Source: Synaphobranchus kaupii
Lineage: Eukaryota > Chordata > Actinopteri > Anguilliformes > Synaphobranchidae
Direction of reading: 5' to 3'
Assembly: GCA_029718625.1 (NCBI GenBank)
Contig: CM056376.1
Span: 125,178,674 to 125,242,673, forward strand
DNA: 64,000 nucleotides
Shown here in pieces: positions 12,598 through 25,257 of the stretch. A model generated the notes under the pieces. It was not told the DNA's origin. It saw only the letters and a program-made list of their open reading frames with translations, and made no database searches. The position numbers and the translations under genes were made by a program. Each line of letters begins with the position of its first letter. Within the stretch, counting starts at the first letter, position 1.

Positions 12598-12640
12598 CGC
12601 GCACACACACACACACACACACACACGCGCGCGCGCGCAC
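12598..12640. repeat. (CA)n(CG)n microsatellite
   Basis: A (CA)n run passes into a pure CG run (CGCGCGCGCGCG), a composition that favours left-handed DNA. CA-rich degenerate sequence continues to about 12870. Confidence 0.9.
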
Positions 12641-13052
12641 TGTGCTCTCACGCACGTACACACACTGCACTCGCATGCTCCTGTACTGCACCCGCGCATA
12701 TGCACACAATGTGCTTACACGTACGTAGACTAAGACCTCCCTCCCACACATATGCAGTGGCCCATATCACATAGACATCCCAGCTCCTCAGACACAGGCA
12801 AAAACAAACAAGCACTCATGCAGACACACGCGTGCACACAGACATACGCGCACACAAACATACGCGCATACCCCTTATTGTTTCGGCTTCCACCCATAAT
12901 CAACCATTTCATCAGGAAGCAGAAACGGTTACTGATGTCCTATGAGGTTGCACTGAATTGCTCCCTTAACTCCACCCACTAGCCTCCTAGCCCCTGTGGC
13001 CCCTCCCAGTTCCAGCTTCTCCTCAGCACGCCCTGTATGACCCCGCCCTCAC

Positions 13053-13199
13053 CTCGCCCCATATGCCCACGGTGTCCCTGATGTCGTTCTTGCAGTAGGA
13101 GAGCTGGCGGATGCAGTTGTTGACGGCAACGCTGCTCTTTCCCGGCGCAAGGTCCTCCTCCGCCATCTCCACCCACCCCAGGGAGCGCACGGCAAAGCA
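13053..13199 (-). CDS. apbb2: apbb2 coding exon 8, start of PTB1 domain
   Basis: This 147-nt exon has phase 0 at both ends and encodes residues 492-540: [19 protein letters not shown], then [16 protein letters not shown] and [14 protein letters not shown]. It is essentially identical to mammalian APBB2 here. In the FE65 family this opens PTB1 (PID1): the first beta strand ([11 protein letters not shown]) followed by the first helix ([14 protein letters not shown]). PTB1 is the domain reported to bind partners such as CP2/LSF, Tip60 and LRP1. The acceptor is CTCTAG immediately before TGCTTTGCC, with a GA/CT microsatellite as its pyrimidine tract. The donor is GAG|gtgagg at 13047-13052. Confidence 0.96.
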
Positions 13200-13201
13200 C
13201 T

Positions 13202-13232
13202 AGAGAGAGAAAGTGATAGAGAGAGAGATGAC

Positions 13233-13266
<34 letters not shown>
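13202..13266. repeat. apbb2: (GA)n microsatellite at exon 8 acceptor
   Basis: The GA repeat, read as CT on the minus strand, runs straight into the CTAG acceptor of exon 8 and forms its pyrimidine tract. Length changes here could affect splicing of the PTB1 exon. Confidence 0.88.
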
Positions 13267-14879
13267 GCATGAGACATACATGAGACATACATGAGACACA
13301 CGTACAGGCAGTGCCTCTCTGTCTGGTTGTTTCTCTAAACATTCAGTAGTTTAGCGACCTTTATATTGAAAGTACACATCCAACCAAACTCCTTCCTGGG
13401 GTTCTCCTCAGACAGAACTGATGTAGGTGCCCTTTAACTAGATGAACTTAATTGGATCAGGGCACTAAAAATAAGATGGCTTTTACGCTTGCTTTTCTTG
13501 ATGGGTTTTCACTGAACTTTTCAGCACATTTGTCCTCTAAATTCAGGTCATGTGCATAAAGATATTTTTGTTCAAGCTCGCGCCAAAAAAAAAGAAAACG
13601 TGCTGCACTTTGTACAAGGTCTCAGGTTGGTCTAAAATGAACTGTGATCTGCTTGAAAGCTGCTGCTAAAACAATCTGCAACCTATACAATGTATAAGGT
13701 GACATGACATCATTGTCATTTTGCTATCCAGTCAGTTTGCAGTCAGTCTGATGACGTTAAAACCGATTACATAAATGCTGCACGGTTCAGAAGAATTTGT
13801 CTTGTGTGAAAATAAGAAATGAGGAAACCAAAAACCAAAACACAACAAATGAACATTCATTCATGAAAAATTTGTCACGAAATAAATTGCAAACACAGCA
13901 CAGCATGCAGGTCTCATTTTCTACTCTTTCAGCGATTTACGCAATGTGAGAGAAATTCACTTTCTGGGGTTTTTAGATAGCAATTCCATTTTAGTGAAGT
14001 GTAGCCCTGTGCGTACACTGCTTCAGAACTCAGTCTTAATATGCAACTTATTCGACTGTCTGTCTGTCTCTCACTCTCTCTCTCTCACAAACATATAAAT
14101 GAACACACGTGCATTCAAACATACATACACACACAACAAACTTACTTACACTTAAACACAAACACACACACACACAGGAGTGAAAACGAGAGAAAGAGGT
14201 TTCCACCTACACCCACGCTTACACAAACTTTTAGGCTCACATAAGCACAGTAATACCCCTGCAAGGTTAGTGGCTGTGAACTCAGTCTACATCTCAGCTC
14301 AGTCACAAGACTCCGCGGCAGCATAAATCTCACTTTATGGGCCCTGAAGGGTTGGCGGACTGACGCAGAGTTAAAGAGAATGATGTCGGCCTTTGCATTT
14401 CTGCAACTGCCTGTCTGGCACGTTCGCAGGCAGAATGCCGCTAGCCCCCCTCCTCTGAGCAATGCTGCATACGCGACACGGCATTTTCATTAGGAGAAGC
14501 TGGGTAGCACGTAGCGCCTAGCTTCTACGCCACCATCCACTCGCTGGTACACACATACCAGCAATCTGTCTCACTGTGCCGTGTGACAACGAGTGAGTAG
14601 CTTATTGTCATACACAACTCTATTTAAAGCTAAATGTCAATGTAAAGTGTTGTACTAGGGGGAAAAGCTAATAAATTTATGACAAACTGGATTTATAAAA
14701 GACATTTGCTGCAACCAACCAAAGCTTTCCCTTGTGTTTTATGTTGCAGAACAACAAACGCTACCTTTCAAACTTGGCAATGAAAGGGGCTGCAGACTGT
14801 GCCCTGTGAATCATACGCTCTTTAAATATTCAGTCTGCCTTTATCTCCTCGCACAGTAGCACATGAGCTCTGGCCTGCA

Positions 14880-15106
<227 letters not shown>

Positions 15107-15749
15107 CATTTTGTGGGCTTCTGTGGAGACACTGCAGACTGCACACTCTTCCTGCTTCCAAACAGGATGTGTTCACTGCGTAATTGAAAAGGACACATGT
15201 ATCAACCACATTGGACTCCGGTGCCATTTCTCCACACTGTTAACTTACTCTACCTTACACCTTTAATAATGAAGGGTTTGTATGTAGTACATCTTACTCT
15301 GTTCTACTCTGCAGTCCCCACAAGGATGTTTAGTCTTTCCTCCCACACAAGTCCCCTCTAAGTGCCCTTGCAGGTGCTTACAATTCACATTAAGGGCTCA
15401 TTTATGCATGAGGCTGCCTGATATCCAGCCATCTAAATCACAATCTGCACCCATGATGTCAACAAAGGATTTAAAAAAATATATATCCTTGTGTTTGTCA
15501 TGGATAGAAGGGAGACTGCCATGAAGGAAAGACCATTGATCTCAGCGATCCATCCAAAGAAACTGAAGTTGTGATGCTTTGTTCACGCGGCGGCTTCTGA
15601 GGGAAAGCTCAACTCCATTAGAAGTCTGAAAACAAACCCGTGTCAGTCCCTCAGACTTGCTGGGTTCAAGACTTATCAAACATTTTGATGAAAATCCAAA
15701 TAAGTCTGACACCTAAATGTTCTTGTCCTGTTCAGAGGTTTCAATTCCC

Positions 15750-15854
15750 CGGAGTAGAATCGAGCTCAGAGTAGAATCGAGCTCAGAGTAGAATCGAGCT
15801 CAGAGTAGAATCGAGCTCAGGGTAGAATCGAGCTCAGAGTAGAATCGAGCTCAG
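15750..15854. repeat. 17-bp tandem array (six copies)
   Basis: The unit GAGTAGAATCGAGCTCA is repeated about six times, with a single G-for-A variant (GGGTAG) in the fifth copy. Each unit has a GAGCTC palindrome. The repeats are contiguous with no spacers, so this is a minisatellite and not a CRISPR array. Confidence 0.92.
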
Positions 15855-16577
15855 TTGTCGGAGAATTCAAACATCACACATCTGATGATTCTTCATAAAT
15901 GGTGGAGAAAAAGCCAGGACTGGTAAGATGCCACCATCTGTCTCTTGTCTCTGACCTCTCTGAAAGGCTCTCCGAAGGTATCAGACAAATGAGTGTGTTC
16001 TTTCTACAGAACCACCGTGGTTTGGAGACTGTGGGTGTAAGAAATGTTTAAAGGTAGTTTGGAGTTCAGAACATGCTATTAAGATTAGCAAAATGGGGAC
16101 AATGTGAAGAAAGAACAGACATCCTCATGTTCCATAAGCTCCTTCCACTGACACAATCTTAGCGTTGGGTAACACGAGCTCTTCATGCAGACTAGCTTCT
16201 AGATACATTTAGAATAATATATTCTGCAAACGTGTGTTAATGGCATTCATCTGTACATTAAACACTGCTGATTCATTTCACAGTCGGAGTGAAGTACTGG
16301 GTCCTGAATTCCACTGGTTGCTACATATGTGACTGGTAAATGAAGAGTCGGGTAATGCAAAAATCCTTCATAATATTTCTGAGGTAGATCAAGTGACGGT
16401 GTTTCAGAATGTACGTAAGGGGGAGGTGTGGGGGCAAAGAGTCATATTGAACAAAGAGCCGTACAAAAGCCCTTTCACAGTGCCCTTGACATGATGAACG
16501 GGCTATACAGATGGGTACTGCATTAATACCTTATCTTATTCAAATAATCATATACTGTAGAGAAAAATAAATCTAAG

Positions 16578-16735
16578 AGTGGTGGCCCATATGGGGGAGA
16601 AATCGGAAAATGTCACGTACCGTACAGGGACCAATCATATATCTTACAGTATATATCACCAGTGGTAGACCGTACAGGGGAGAACCTTAAAATGTCAGAC
16701 ATTGTTAGGGGACCAATCATATATGGTAGCAATAC
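16578..16735. repeat. diverged 83-bp tandem duplication
   Basis: The segments from 16578 and 16661 share AGTGGT, GGGGAGAA, AAAATGTCA and GGACCAATCATATAT in the same order and spacing. The copies are well diverged, so the duplication is old. Confidence 0.7.
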
Positions 16736-17302
16736 AAATCTTACACACGGTCAAGGGAAGCAAGTACTTAGCTGTGGCCTGTCTGGGCTCAGTTACAGCA
16801 GCAGTGCTAGCCATTACCTGCACAGCAGTGTGACGAGTTTATCTACTTTCATACAATTCCTACTGAAAATAATAATTTAAAATGATCAACAACTGGGAAA
16901 AAAAAATCAACAATCTGTGAAATAGGTCATACTTAGAAGCCTCCGGTTTTTTTTCTCTCAACCTAACATCTGAGGCCAGAAATAGCCAGGTGTTCATTGC
17001 CGAACAAATGCCTTGCCTGGGTCACTTCAGTGGTCTGTATTGGTCACATTACAGTCATTAACAGTGGAGGCAACATTAACAGTGAACTAACAGTGAATGC
17101 AACTGGGGGAAACTCCCATTAAGACACTTCCATTCACTGTTAACAAGGACACCTGCATTTCCACCAGGCTCAGCATTACAGCAGTCTTTTATGTGTACGC
17201 CCCTTCATGATCCGAGTGAGGTTAAGCTTATTCTCACCCAAAGTCTCATTTAGACAGGAGAAAACAGAATTTACACTTCAAAGTAAAAAAGAAAAGAAAC
17301 GA

Positions 17303-17660
17303 GGCACCGCGGTGGTGCAGTGGACAAAGGCGCAGGCTTTCTGTCTGTGCGGCCGCGCCCCAAGGATCGGGGGTTCGATCCCCGGTCCTGCCAGATCCGA
17401 GTATGGCCGGTGCCTTGAGGGAGTGGCAATTGGTGGCTGCTCCCGGGGTGGGGGGGGGACTCGGAGAGAATCGTCGCGCATAAAACAGCCCTGGGCGAGC
17501 TGGAATCACGGAGCTTGAGGAGTCGCACCCTGAAGAGGACGTGGCGCCTCTTTCCTGCTATCAAATAAAGGGGTTTCCTGCTACACGGGGGAATTGAATT
17601 GCATAGGGTCCAGTTGGCTACCAAATTGGGAGAAAAATTGAAAAATCAGGAAAAAATGTT
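17303..17660 (+). mobile_element. tRNA-derived SINE
   Basis: It starts GGCACCGCGGTGGTGCAGTGG, with a recognisable A box (TGGTGCAGTGG, 17313-17323) and a consensus B box (GGTTCGATCCC, 17372-17382), the internal Pol III promoter of a tRNA-like head. About 270 bp of unrelated body follows, ending in an A-rich tail. A low-complexity 10-bp direct repeat, TAAAAAAGAA, flanks it (17284-17293 and 17660-17669) and may be the target duplication. It is a different family from the SINEs at 36 kb. The intact promoter suggests a fairly recent copy. Confidence 0.82.
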
Positions 17661-20162
17661 AAAAAAGAACAACAACAAAAACAACAAGTGAGTTAAAGTA
17701 CTTCTCTTGATTCTTTGTCCAAAGGTAATCTTGCTACAAATAAAGCAGCGTGTGAATTTAGTAAGGGTTTGGTTGTGGGAGATTTTTCAGTGTTCCTGCT
17801 TTGTGTTCAGAATGTATGGTTTTTAACTGAGGGGATCTGGCAGGCAGGTGAGCGGAAAACCTCAAACATTCCCCACCAGAAAGGAACACAACATCATGCT
17901 AATGAAACAGGTAATGCACCTGTAACAAAAGCACTTAAAGGGTAACTACAATCTAGATCACTTTTTTTTAGCTGTAAACGTGTTTGTATGGCTACCTTAT
18001 ACCATAACTTATTCATGCATTCCGTTATTTCAACAATTCTGAAATAATATTGTATATCAAAAGAAACTGGTAGAAAAGCATCTTTGTACTGCCCCTAATG
18101 GTTGAAATTCCCTTTCTGCTCCCCACACTGCCCCCGCCCCAATCGTGATGTCAGAGTACCTCTTTGGAGGTACCTCTACGTCATATGGATAATTGTTGTC
18201 GCCCACAACGGAAACAGCCGGCACCCGATCGGTTAGACCCGCTACGTTACTTTCGTTTTGCCTCCACGTTTTTAAACCAGAACAACGTGGCATCCTGTTC
18301 ATAAACTCTCTTATTCCACCTAAATAGTCCACTAAAATATGTTTCTGAAAATATTTGAGGTGAGAAATAGGCCATGCAGTTGCTGAATCTTGATTAATAT
18401 TTGATGTGCAAAGTCTACTTTGACAGTTTGATCCGAGTTATACAAAATCATTTGTACAATGTGCGTTAATTTATGCAAATGATGATGGACACAGCTCCTC
18501 CGCCCCTACCCCTCTCCCTTGCTCACCCCACAAAGTAAAGCTGAGACAGTGGGTGTAGTTACTCTTTAATGGCTGTTAATAAGCCATAAGTCTACAACTG
18601 CACTGCAGGATCGGGCACCGTCACCTACTCCATTCATTCGGCTCTGCGTTGCATGCTGGGACTTGAGGAGCGCACCCTGCTGCTTGGCTTGAGCTGAGCT
18701 CAATGGCGACAGCAGAATCATTTCTGGGGCTTGTTTCACAACTTGGAACACACTTCCTGTGAAGTGAGATGTTTTTCATTTTCGCCTATGTTAAGATAGT
18801 GGCATCGCCACCACGGTTTCAAAATTGTTCAGTCAACAGGCCTCAAGATCTCTGCCAACAACCTCTTCTGAGCATCATCCTCTAGGGACCTGAAGAGGAG
18901 GTATAGGGAAGGGTATAGACTGAGGAGCCGGTCTATAACCCTCCCTAAATAACCCCATACAAGAACGTTTGAGCAGACTAGGTTTGACTTATATCCCTTT
19001 GTTTTCACAACCTTTAAAGATTGAGCCCCCTATCTAAGACCGCTGATGTCATATTCCGAATGACTTTACCCAACTTTAACTGTGCATAGCAATGGCTATT
19101 GAAGCAAAGGCATTCATTACAAGTCTCTGGACAACTCCGCAACTATGGGAAACATTTGCCTACTTGGCCAGACCCCATGCAGATTCAAATCAATGTCAAA
19201 CTTCATTCAAAGCCTCAGGACACCACTCAATAAACAGACACACACGGAACCAATGCTTTATTGACTTGTGCGCCCTTGGGGAGGAGAGTCAGCGATGCAC
19301 CTACCTCCTCTGCAAACGTTGGCATGAATGCTGAACGCATCCGGAACAGAATCGGGATACAATTTGGTACTTCCCTACCCACATACACAAGGGTGACCTA
19401 AATCCCATCGAGGTAAAGCAGTTTCTCACACTGAAAATGTCTGAACTGCATGCTTTCATGGTAGGAACAAAAGGTTCCTGCATCCTTTTTTGTTTTTGGG
19501 AGGGTGGTCCTTGCATCTGGGGTAAGGGGAAGTTTAATTGGAGATATTTTTAAACTCTTTTCGCCATCCCCCATGAAGAATTCATTGCTTCTCTTCCCCT
19601 TGCTTGAGCAGCACTCTGCCATCTGAGCACTTCTGTGGCACTCATCAAACTTTCACGAGATGATGTCATCCCACAATGCCTTGGGGCAGTACTTCGCAGA
19701 TATGAGGCTAGTGCTGGTAAATGCTGTGCTTTGATCCAGCCTGGAACAGATGTGTCCAAGAAGCCAACCTTACACAACATCGCTAACAAATCACAAGTTC
19801 GCTGGGATGAACAAGTTCGCTCAAAATCACAAGCTGTTCTTCACACCCCACCTTTTTAAAACGAGTTGCTTATCAAAAAGTGAAATATTACTGAATGTAA
19901 ATCTAAAACCGAGCTAGTCATGATGCGGTAAAACCTCTTGCATTCTAGAGTACATCATAAAGCACACTACTTCTTAGGCCCTACGTGCACACCTCGCATA
20001 ATTTATTTAAATGCACTTCAAAAACACAACAACACAACTTAATATACCAAATAACATGGGTAAGACAACACATCCATTTTTTAAGCACTCCTAAAATCCT
20101 GACAGACTTTAGCAAGAAGAATTTAGAAGCTTCATATAAAAACCCTGGCTAAGCACTCTTCA

Positions 20163-20201
20163 GCCCCCCCCCCCCCCCCCCACCCCCACCCCCACCCCCC
20201 C
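20163..20201. repeat. poly-C / (CCCCCA)n tract
   Basis: A C homopolymer of about 18 bases passes into CCCCCA repeats. The G-rich minus strand could form a G-quadruplex in the transcript. Confidence 0.9.
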
Positions 20202-21331
20202 ATTCCGTCTCCACGGAGATTTCAGCTTGACAGAGAGCGAATAAATAATGGGAGCGCTGATTACCGCTCGCTCGCTTGCCACACACCCCTTTGCACACTC
20301 CATTTCGCCTTTAAAAACTTCAGCTCTCTGAAACTTACAGACACCCACACGAACCCATCAGCTGACAGTCCACCTGACCAATGAGCTTCCAGCGGACTGT
20401 TCTCGGGCCAATCAGGAGCCAGCTGACTGCACTCAGCTACTGCACTATTATGTCGAGAAGCACATAGAAATTCCCCACACACACACCTTCTGATCTTATA
20501 AAAATTATATAATATGATGAGGAAATTCTGCTATAATTAAACCCTATTCAGGATTTACAGGGCTTAAAAAGTGCTGGGAGCAACAGTGGATGTAACAGCC
20601 ACTAGAAATTGGACTAATAAAGCAACGCATTTGTTACCTTGTTAAGTTAAAAGCACAGCTCCAGTGCTGTCATAGGTTCTGGCGTGTAAATTCACCTTGG
20701 GTTTCAGTGAGATTGCGTGCGATAAATGTTCATTACGAGACACATTTCTATGAGGTACACAATCCCATCCCCTCTGTATGTAAATAATGAGCATACCTCT
20801 CCACTTAAACGACTGATTGATTCTCTCTGCAATCAAAGCCCTCGTGTGCCTGGCTATTTCCTGCTCATTACCTCAATGGTCAATATCCGAATAAGTGAAA
20901 GAAATTGTTATATCTGTGTTTCCAGCACACGGTAATCAGGCCTTTGCTAATACCCCACACACGCACACCTGTCATATGCCAGGCGTCGGTCCCACATTAG
21001 GGAGCAGCCTTGATTCGTTGCTCGGTGGTTCCGCACTCTGGGGCTGAAAAGCACTGACCTGGACACGCCCATGCCTCTACTCACACACACTTCACTAGGC
21101 TTCAGCAACCCCCCGCCTCGGGCTTAGCTGGGTGTCATGTGATCCCACACCATGAGCTACTGCCAAATCCCTTTCCACAGCTACATCTTCTAGTTAGTAC
21201 CAGCTCACTCACAATGTGAGAAAGCACACGTTAAAAAGTAACTCTAACCTGACTTCCTGATGTTGAACGATACAATATACACATGCACACGTGCACACAC
21301 TCAGACAGACAGACGCACACACTCAGACAGA

Positions 21332-21333
21332 CA

Positions 21334-21381
<48 letters not shown>
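21332..21381. repeat. (CA)n microsatellite
   Basis: A pure CA run of about 50 bp is preceded by CAGACAGACAGA units and followed by several hundred bases of CA-rich degenerate sequence, to about 21740. Confidence 0.93.
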
Positions 21382-21385
<4 letters not shown>

Positions 21386-22639
21386 TGTGGCCTTAATTAC
21401 ACATGCAAATAGACTCATTAGTAAGTACAAAGCAACACACGGAGCAATTCACATGCATGCAAGCACAGCGCCACATTTTCAAATTCATGTGATCACACAC
21501 AGAGACTGGCACATACACTCATTCACATTCACAGAAGCAGACATGGACAAACACAACCCCCCATACCATATAAGCAGTCAGTCACATGCACACAAGCACA
21601 GACACATGTATACTTATTCACATGCAGACAAGCTCACATAGTTAGCCTCATTAACACACATGCAAGGACACACACTCATCCATATAAAGACACAGGCACA
21701 CCCACACGCAAACTCACTCACTCAAGATCACTCGTGCACAATCGTGTGTGGTCCAATAAAGTATAATCTGTGGCCAATATAACCGTGCTAACATTATTAA
21801 ACCCACAAAACATATTTAATTGAATCAAGAATGATGAACAGTACACACATACGGTGAATAATGTAAAAATTGCTACATTTCTTATTTATCGGCGAGATGA
21901 CAGAAATCAACTAAACGGAGAACAAGCCTTCATGAGGTACAGCATAAAGCATTTACGAGTAACAGACAGTCTTGTGGAGCGATCGCATGGCAACAGTTGT
22001 ACAGCTAACTGAATTACTTTGCATTCAGAAGCACTTCTTTCATTCACTTTTCCGGCCCACAATGCCCCGTGCATTTTGTGCAAAATCACTCCACCCTGAC
22101 TACACGTTCCCTCGTTCTGCTACCCACAGACAAGCCTGGTGTAGGCGTATGTACCTGGGCTTGGGCCTACTGGTGAAGGAACTAAGGCAATGATGATAAC
22201 AGGCTAACTATTGTGAGGCAGTGCAACGTTCATGAAGCACTGAAAAATGAATGTGTAAAAAAAAAAAAACGTCTGTTTTACCAATCACATTCTCTTAAAT
22301 GTCCTGGTTCTAGAAGACTGTTTATACTATTTTTACATCAGGCTTAGGATATGCCACCAAGTTTCAACTTGATATTTAGAGTTGAAATGTGAGTGTCATT
22401 TATGAACGAGACTAATTCCGATGAGAATTCAGCATGAAATCAAGTTAAATAATGAAGGCCCTTTGCAGACATTCATCCTGTACTTTAGGCCAACTGAGAT
22501 TTCGAAAGCAAATTGTCCTAATCCTGCATTAAATTGGCCAGTCCTATGGGAAACTTCTGTAAGTGTGAAATTACGCCGAAGATAAATTAAGGCGCTCGTT
22601 TCTCCCAATGCGCAAAATGGTCGCTTTCAAAAATCCCAT

Positions 22640-23210
22640 CAGCCCCGTTAAGTGATGGATCCGCCTTTTGCGTTGACGCCGCGGTGTTGTGTCCGCATTC
22701 TTCCGGCTTTGTACGCGCATTCCTCTTGCCTTGTACTCCGTGTCAGGCCGTAACGAACCCGCCTTGTTCTTTGTGTTGAATTGATGTGGGCCTTTACCGT
22801 GGAGGGAGCTCGCTGTCTCCTACTGTAAATCTGCATGCGCAGGGCTGTCCGATAGGCCGATAAATCACGGCAGCAGATACGTTCCCTGTAGGAGGAGAGG
22901 AGAGGAGCGGGCGGGGGGTTTGACTGCGGGACTGGTAATGAATTCCACTGCAGCTCGCCGCCGGAGCCAGCGCTCGCGGACGGCCGTAATAACAGACGCG
23001 CTGCAGACTGCAGACCGCTGTAACGACGCGCCCGTGTCCTGCCGGCCGATTTAGAGGCGGGCCGTGGCCTTCCGTGACAGACGGGACTGCCGCGACGACG
23101 GACGCGGGCCTCCGTAACGACTGACGCTCCGTCTGCAACCTCCGCCGCTGGACGCAATAACTGCGGGTTGCGAGAACCGCGGATGCGTTTATTGCGGGTT
23201 ATCATTGCAA
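22640..23210. promoter_or_regulatory. CpG island inside intron 7
   Basis: The region is densely CpG-rich (for example CGACGACGGACGCGGG near 23092) and contains no obvious repeat. Its left shoulder (22420-22640) is unique AT-balanced sequence. It has a long minus-strand open frame of Arg-rich composition but no acceptor/donor pair or recognisable similarity. It may be an internal promoter; on the minus strand a transcript from here would start just upstream of the PTB1 exons. Confidence 0.4.
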
Positions 23211-25196
23211 CAAACATAGCGAATGCAGGACGCCATAATGATAAATAGCAGGCAGCAGGGTCTCATAGCGACATGCGCAATGGACACAAGCTCCGGTCGC
23301 ATCGGTTGCACTGTCACCAGGCTACTGCAACACTGCTGCAGGCCACAGGCAGTGCGCGCATTGATCGCTGGTCGTCATAAGGACGGACAAACTAGACAAC
23401 TGTGAGCTCATCCTCGCTCATGCTAGATGAGGCCGAGCTCACGCTCGTGCAGACAGCAGACAGATCTGTCTGCACAATCCTATGACACAAACTAGGCGAC
23501 AATACGACCCAGAAACGTGCTCGTTGTCTGGCAAATGCTCCTCCCACACTTGTGAACTTCAAGCGATGAATTTGACCTTAAACATTGGCTTTTGTGTTAT
23601 ATCAGAATAGAAGGGATGCACAATAAATGAATAAATCCACAAATGCTTGCAGGCTTTGCGTGCTGTACTTTAGAGACACAAGTGTCCCTCAAGACCAAGT
23701 TTGAGAACCTGATGGAGGCAGCAGGTAAAAGGATGAAAGTGGTTTGGCTGAACGGCTTATTATCATCACACTTTCTTACATTCTTAAATATCCTATGTAG
23801 GTATGTATAACATTTATGCATGATAAACAACATACATTGTCACTTGAAACTTTCAAACTACCCCAGGCACAAGCAACAGTTGGGAGCCATTGTGACAGTT
23901 TGGTCACTCAGCACAGATTTCACTGACAGTTTCAGCAAACAACCAGAAGGTGGCAGCAATGTAACACTGAAATGTTTGAGTATGTTCTAGATTCAAATAC
24001 ATCTGGTTCATACATGCAACTTTACTCTATACCCACTGAAAGTTTATCAACGCAGTGTCCATTAAAGAAATAATAAAGATAGGCCTTTAAAAGTTAGAGC
24101 TTTTCTCTGTTATTGTGTTATTGTTATATATGAGGGTATGCTACAGAAGGTTCTCTCTACACTATGTTCTTGTGATGGCTTCTTCTCAACCAACTTAAAA
24201 AATAAATAAAAAAGAATTAAAAAATCAACTATAAATAAATTATTTTGCATACATACAAAGATATAGATTATTCTCCAAACGCCAATATTAATTACATCTG
24301 TACCATGACGGACTTGATGAAGAGGCCTCTAACTACCAATAAAAGCTCCATATCCCATTAGAGCTACACAGATAGGTCTCACACATATCATTACATACAA
24401 AAGGGCAGTAGTGGAGAACACAGGATTTCTGACTACAGGGCCTTTGCCCAGGAAACATGTTATATCCATTAAGCACCTGACCTCAGTCTCTGCACTTAAT
24501 GTCCAGCAGTAGAGGCTGCAGAGATGCTTTGTCTCAGGCAGAATCTCAAAAAAGCCGGTCTACTTAGCAAATACATAATGTAAAGTCAGAACATTGAAGA
24601 TGCACACGTGCAGAGGAGAGGCTGGATAACAAAACCTGCAGACACACCAGATTTATTACCTTCAACATTCAGCTTCATTTGCTGAAAGTAAGAGTAATTT
24701 CTGAAAACACTACCTTACATTGCCACGCTATACTGGCCCAGAGGAGGCAATTAGCAGTGATAAATTGGTTTGCTCTTCGATGTACTGTTTTGTTCCGTGT
24801 ACTGTGTTTGGAGTTCCTGTACACTTAGCCTCCATCTGGCAGTAATTACCCAAAGCATAAACAGGAAGTGTGAGGTCAACAAACTCAGGAAAGCAATCCC
24901 AAGAGGCCTGGAACAGGAAATTGCCTGTTTGTGCATTTCTCATGTCGAACACTAGGTGGCAGAGGTGGCACGTTTTTTCCTTTTTCTGAAATCACTGTGG
25001 CAGTGGGGTGAATGATGACAAGCAGATTGAGGAGGAATCTTAAAACCATCTGGTTTTCCCAGTTTGATTTTACTGAGCTGAATAACTAGAGAAAAACTAA
25101 TACCCCCTCCCCATGTGCGTGTGTGCATATGTGCGGGTGTGTATGTGTGTGTATGTGTGTCTATGTGTGCGTGTCTGCGTGTGCGATGAGGCTCAC

Positions 25197-25257
25197 CTTG
25201 GACTCTGGGTCACTGTTGATGCTACGCGGGTCCTCTTCATCCGACTGGGGTTGGTGT
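25197..25257 (-). CDS. apbb2: apbb2 coding exon 7, linker before PTB1
   Basis: This 61-nt exon supplies the last base of Arg471 and 20 codons (472-491): HQPQSDEEDPRSINSDPESK. It corresponds to human ...HPDDDDSCSINSDPEAK, sharing the acidic run and the SINSDPE core. The acceptor is CTCTCCAG (CAG at 25258-25260); the donor is AAG|gtgagc at 25191-25196. It enters in phase 2 and leaves in phase 0. It is followed on the minus strand by a 12-kb intron. A (GT)-rich stretch lies just past the donor at about 25113-25190. Confidence 0.94.

Larger units (their letters stand above)
8706..13052 (-). other. apbb2: apbb2 intron 8
   Basis: This 4.3-kb intron separates the two PTB1 exons. It holds a hAT-type MITE (10619-10800), a CpG island (about 11400-12250), a CA/CG microsatellite (12598-12640) and otherwise unique sequence. 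The minus-strand pyrimidine tract TTTTTTTTCCTCACAG forms its 3' end. Confidence 0.85.

Noticed and set aside
15750..15854. CRISPR-like array
   Set aside because: The 17-bp units are contiguous with no spacers, in a vertebrate intron; it is a minisatellite.
17303..17390. Functional tRNA gene
   Set aside because: It has A and B boxes but no convincing cloverleaf stems, and it continues into a SINE body with an A-rich tail.
19092..19860. Possible transposase or gene remnant in intron 7
   Set aside because: Several short open frames, but no recognisable motif, inverted ends or target duplication. I can support only unique intronic sequence.
22648..23217. 189-codon minus-strand frame in the CpG island
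   Set aside because: Arg-rich composition expected from CpG-dense sequence, with no splice context or recognisable similarity. It is kept only as a CpG island.
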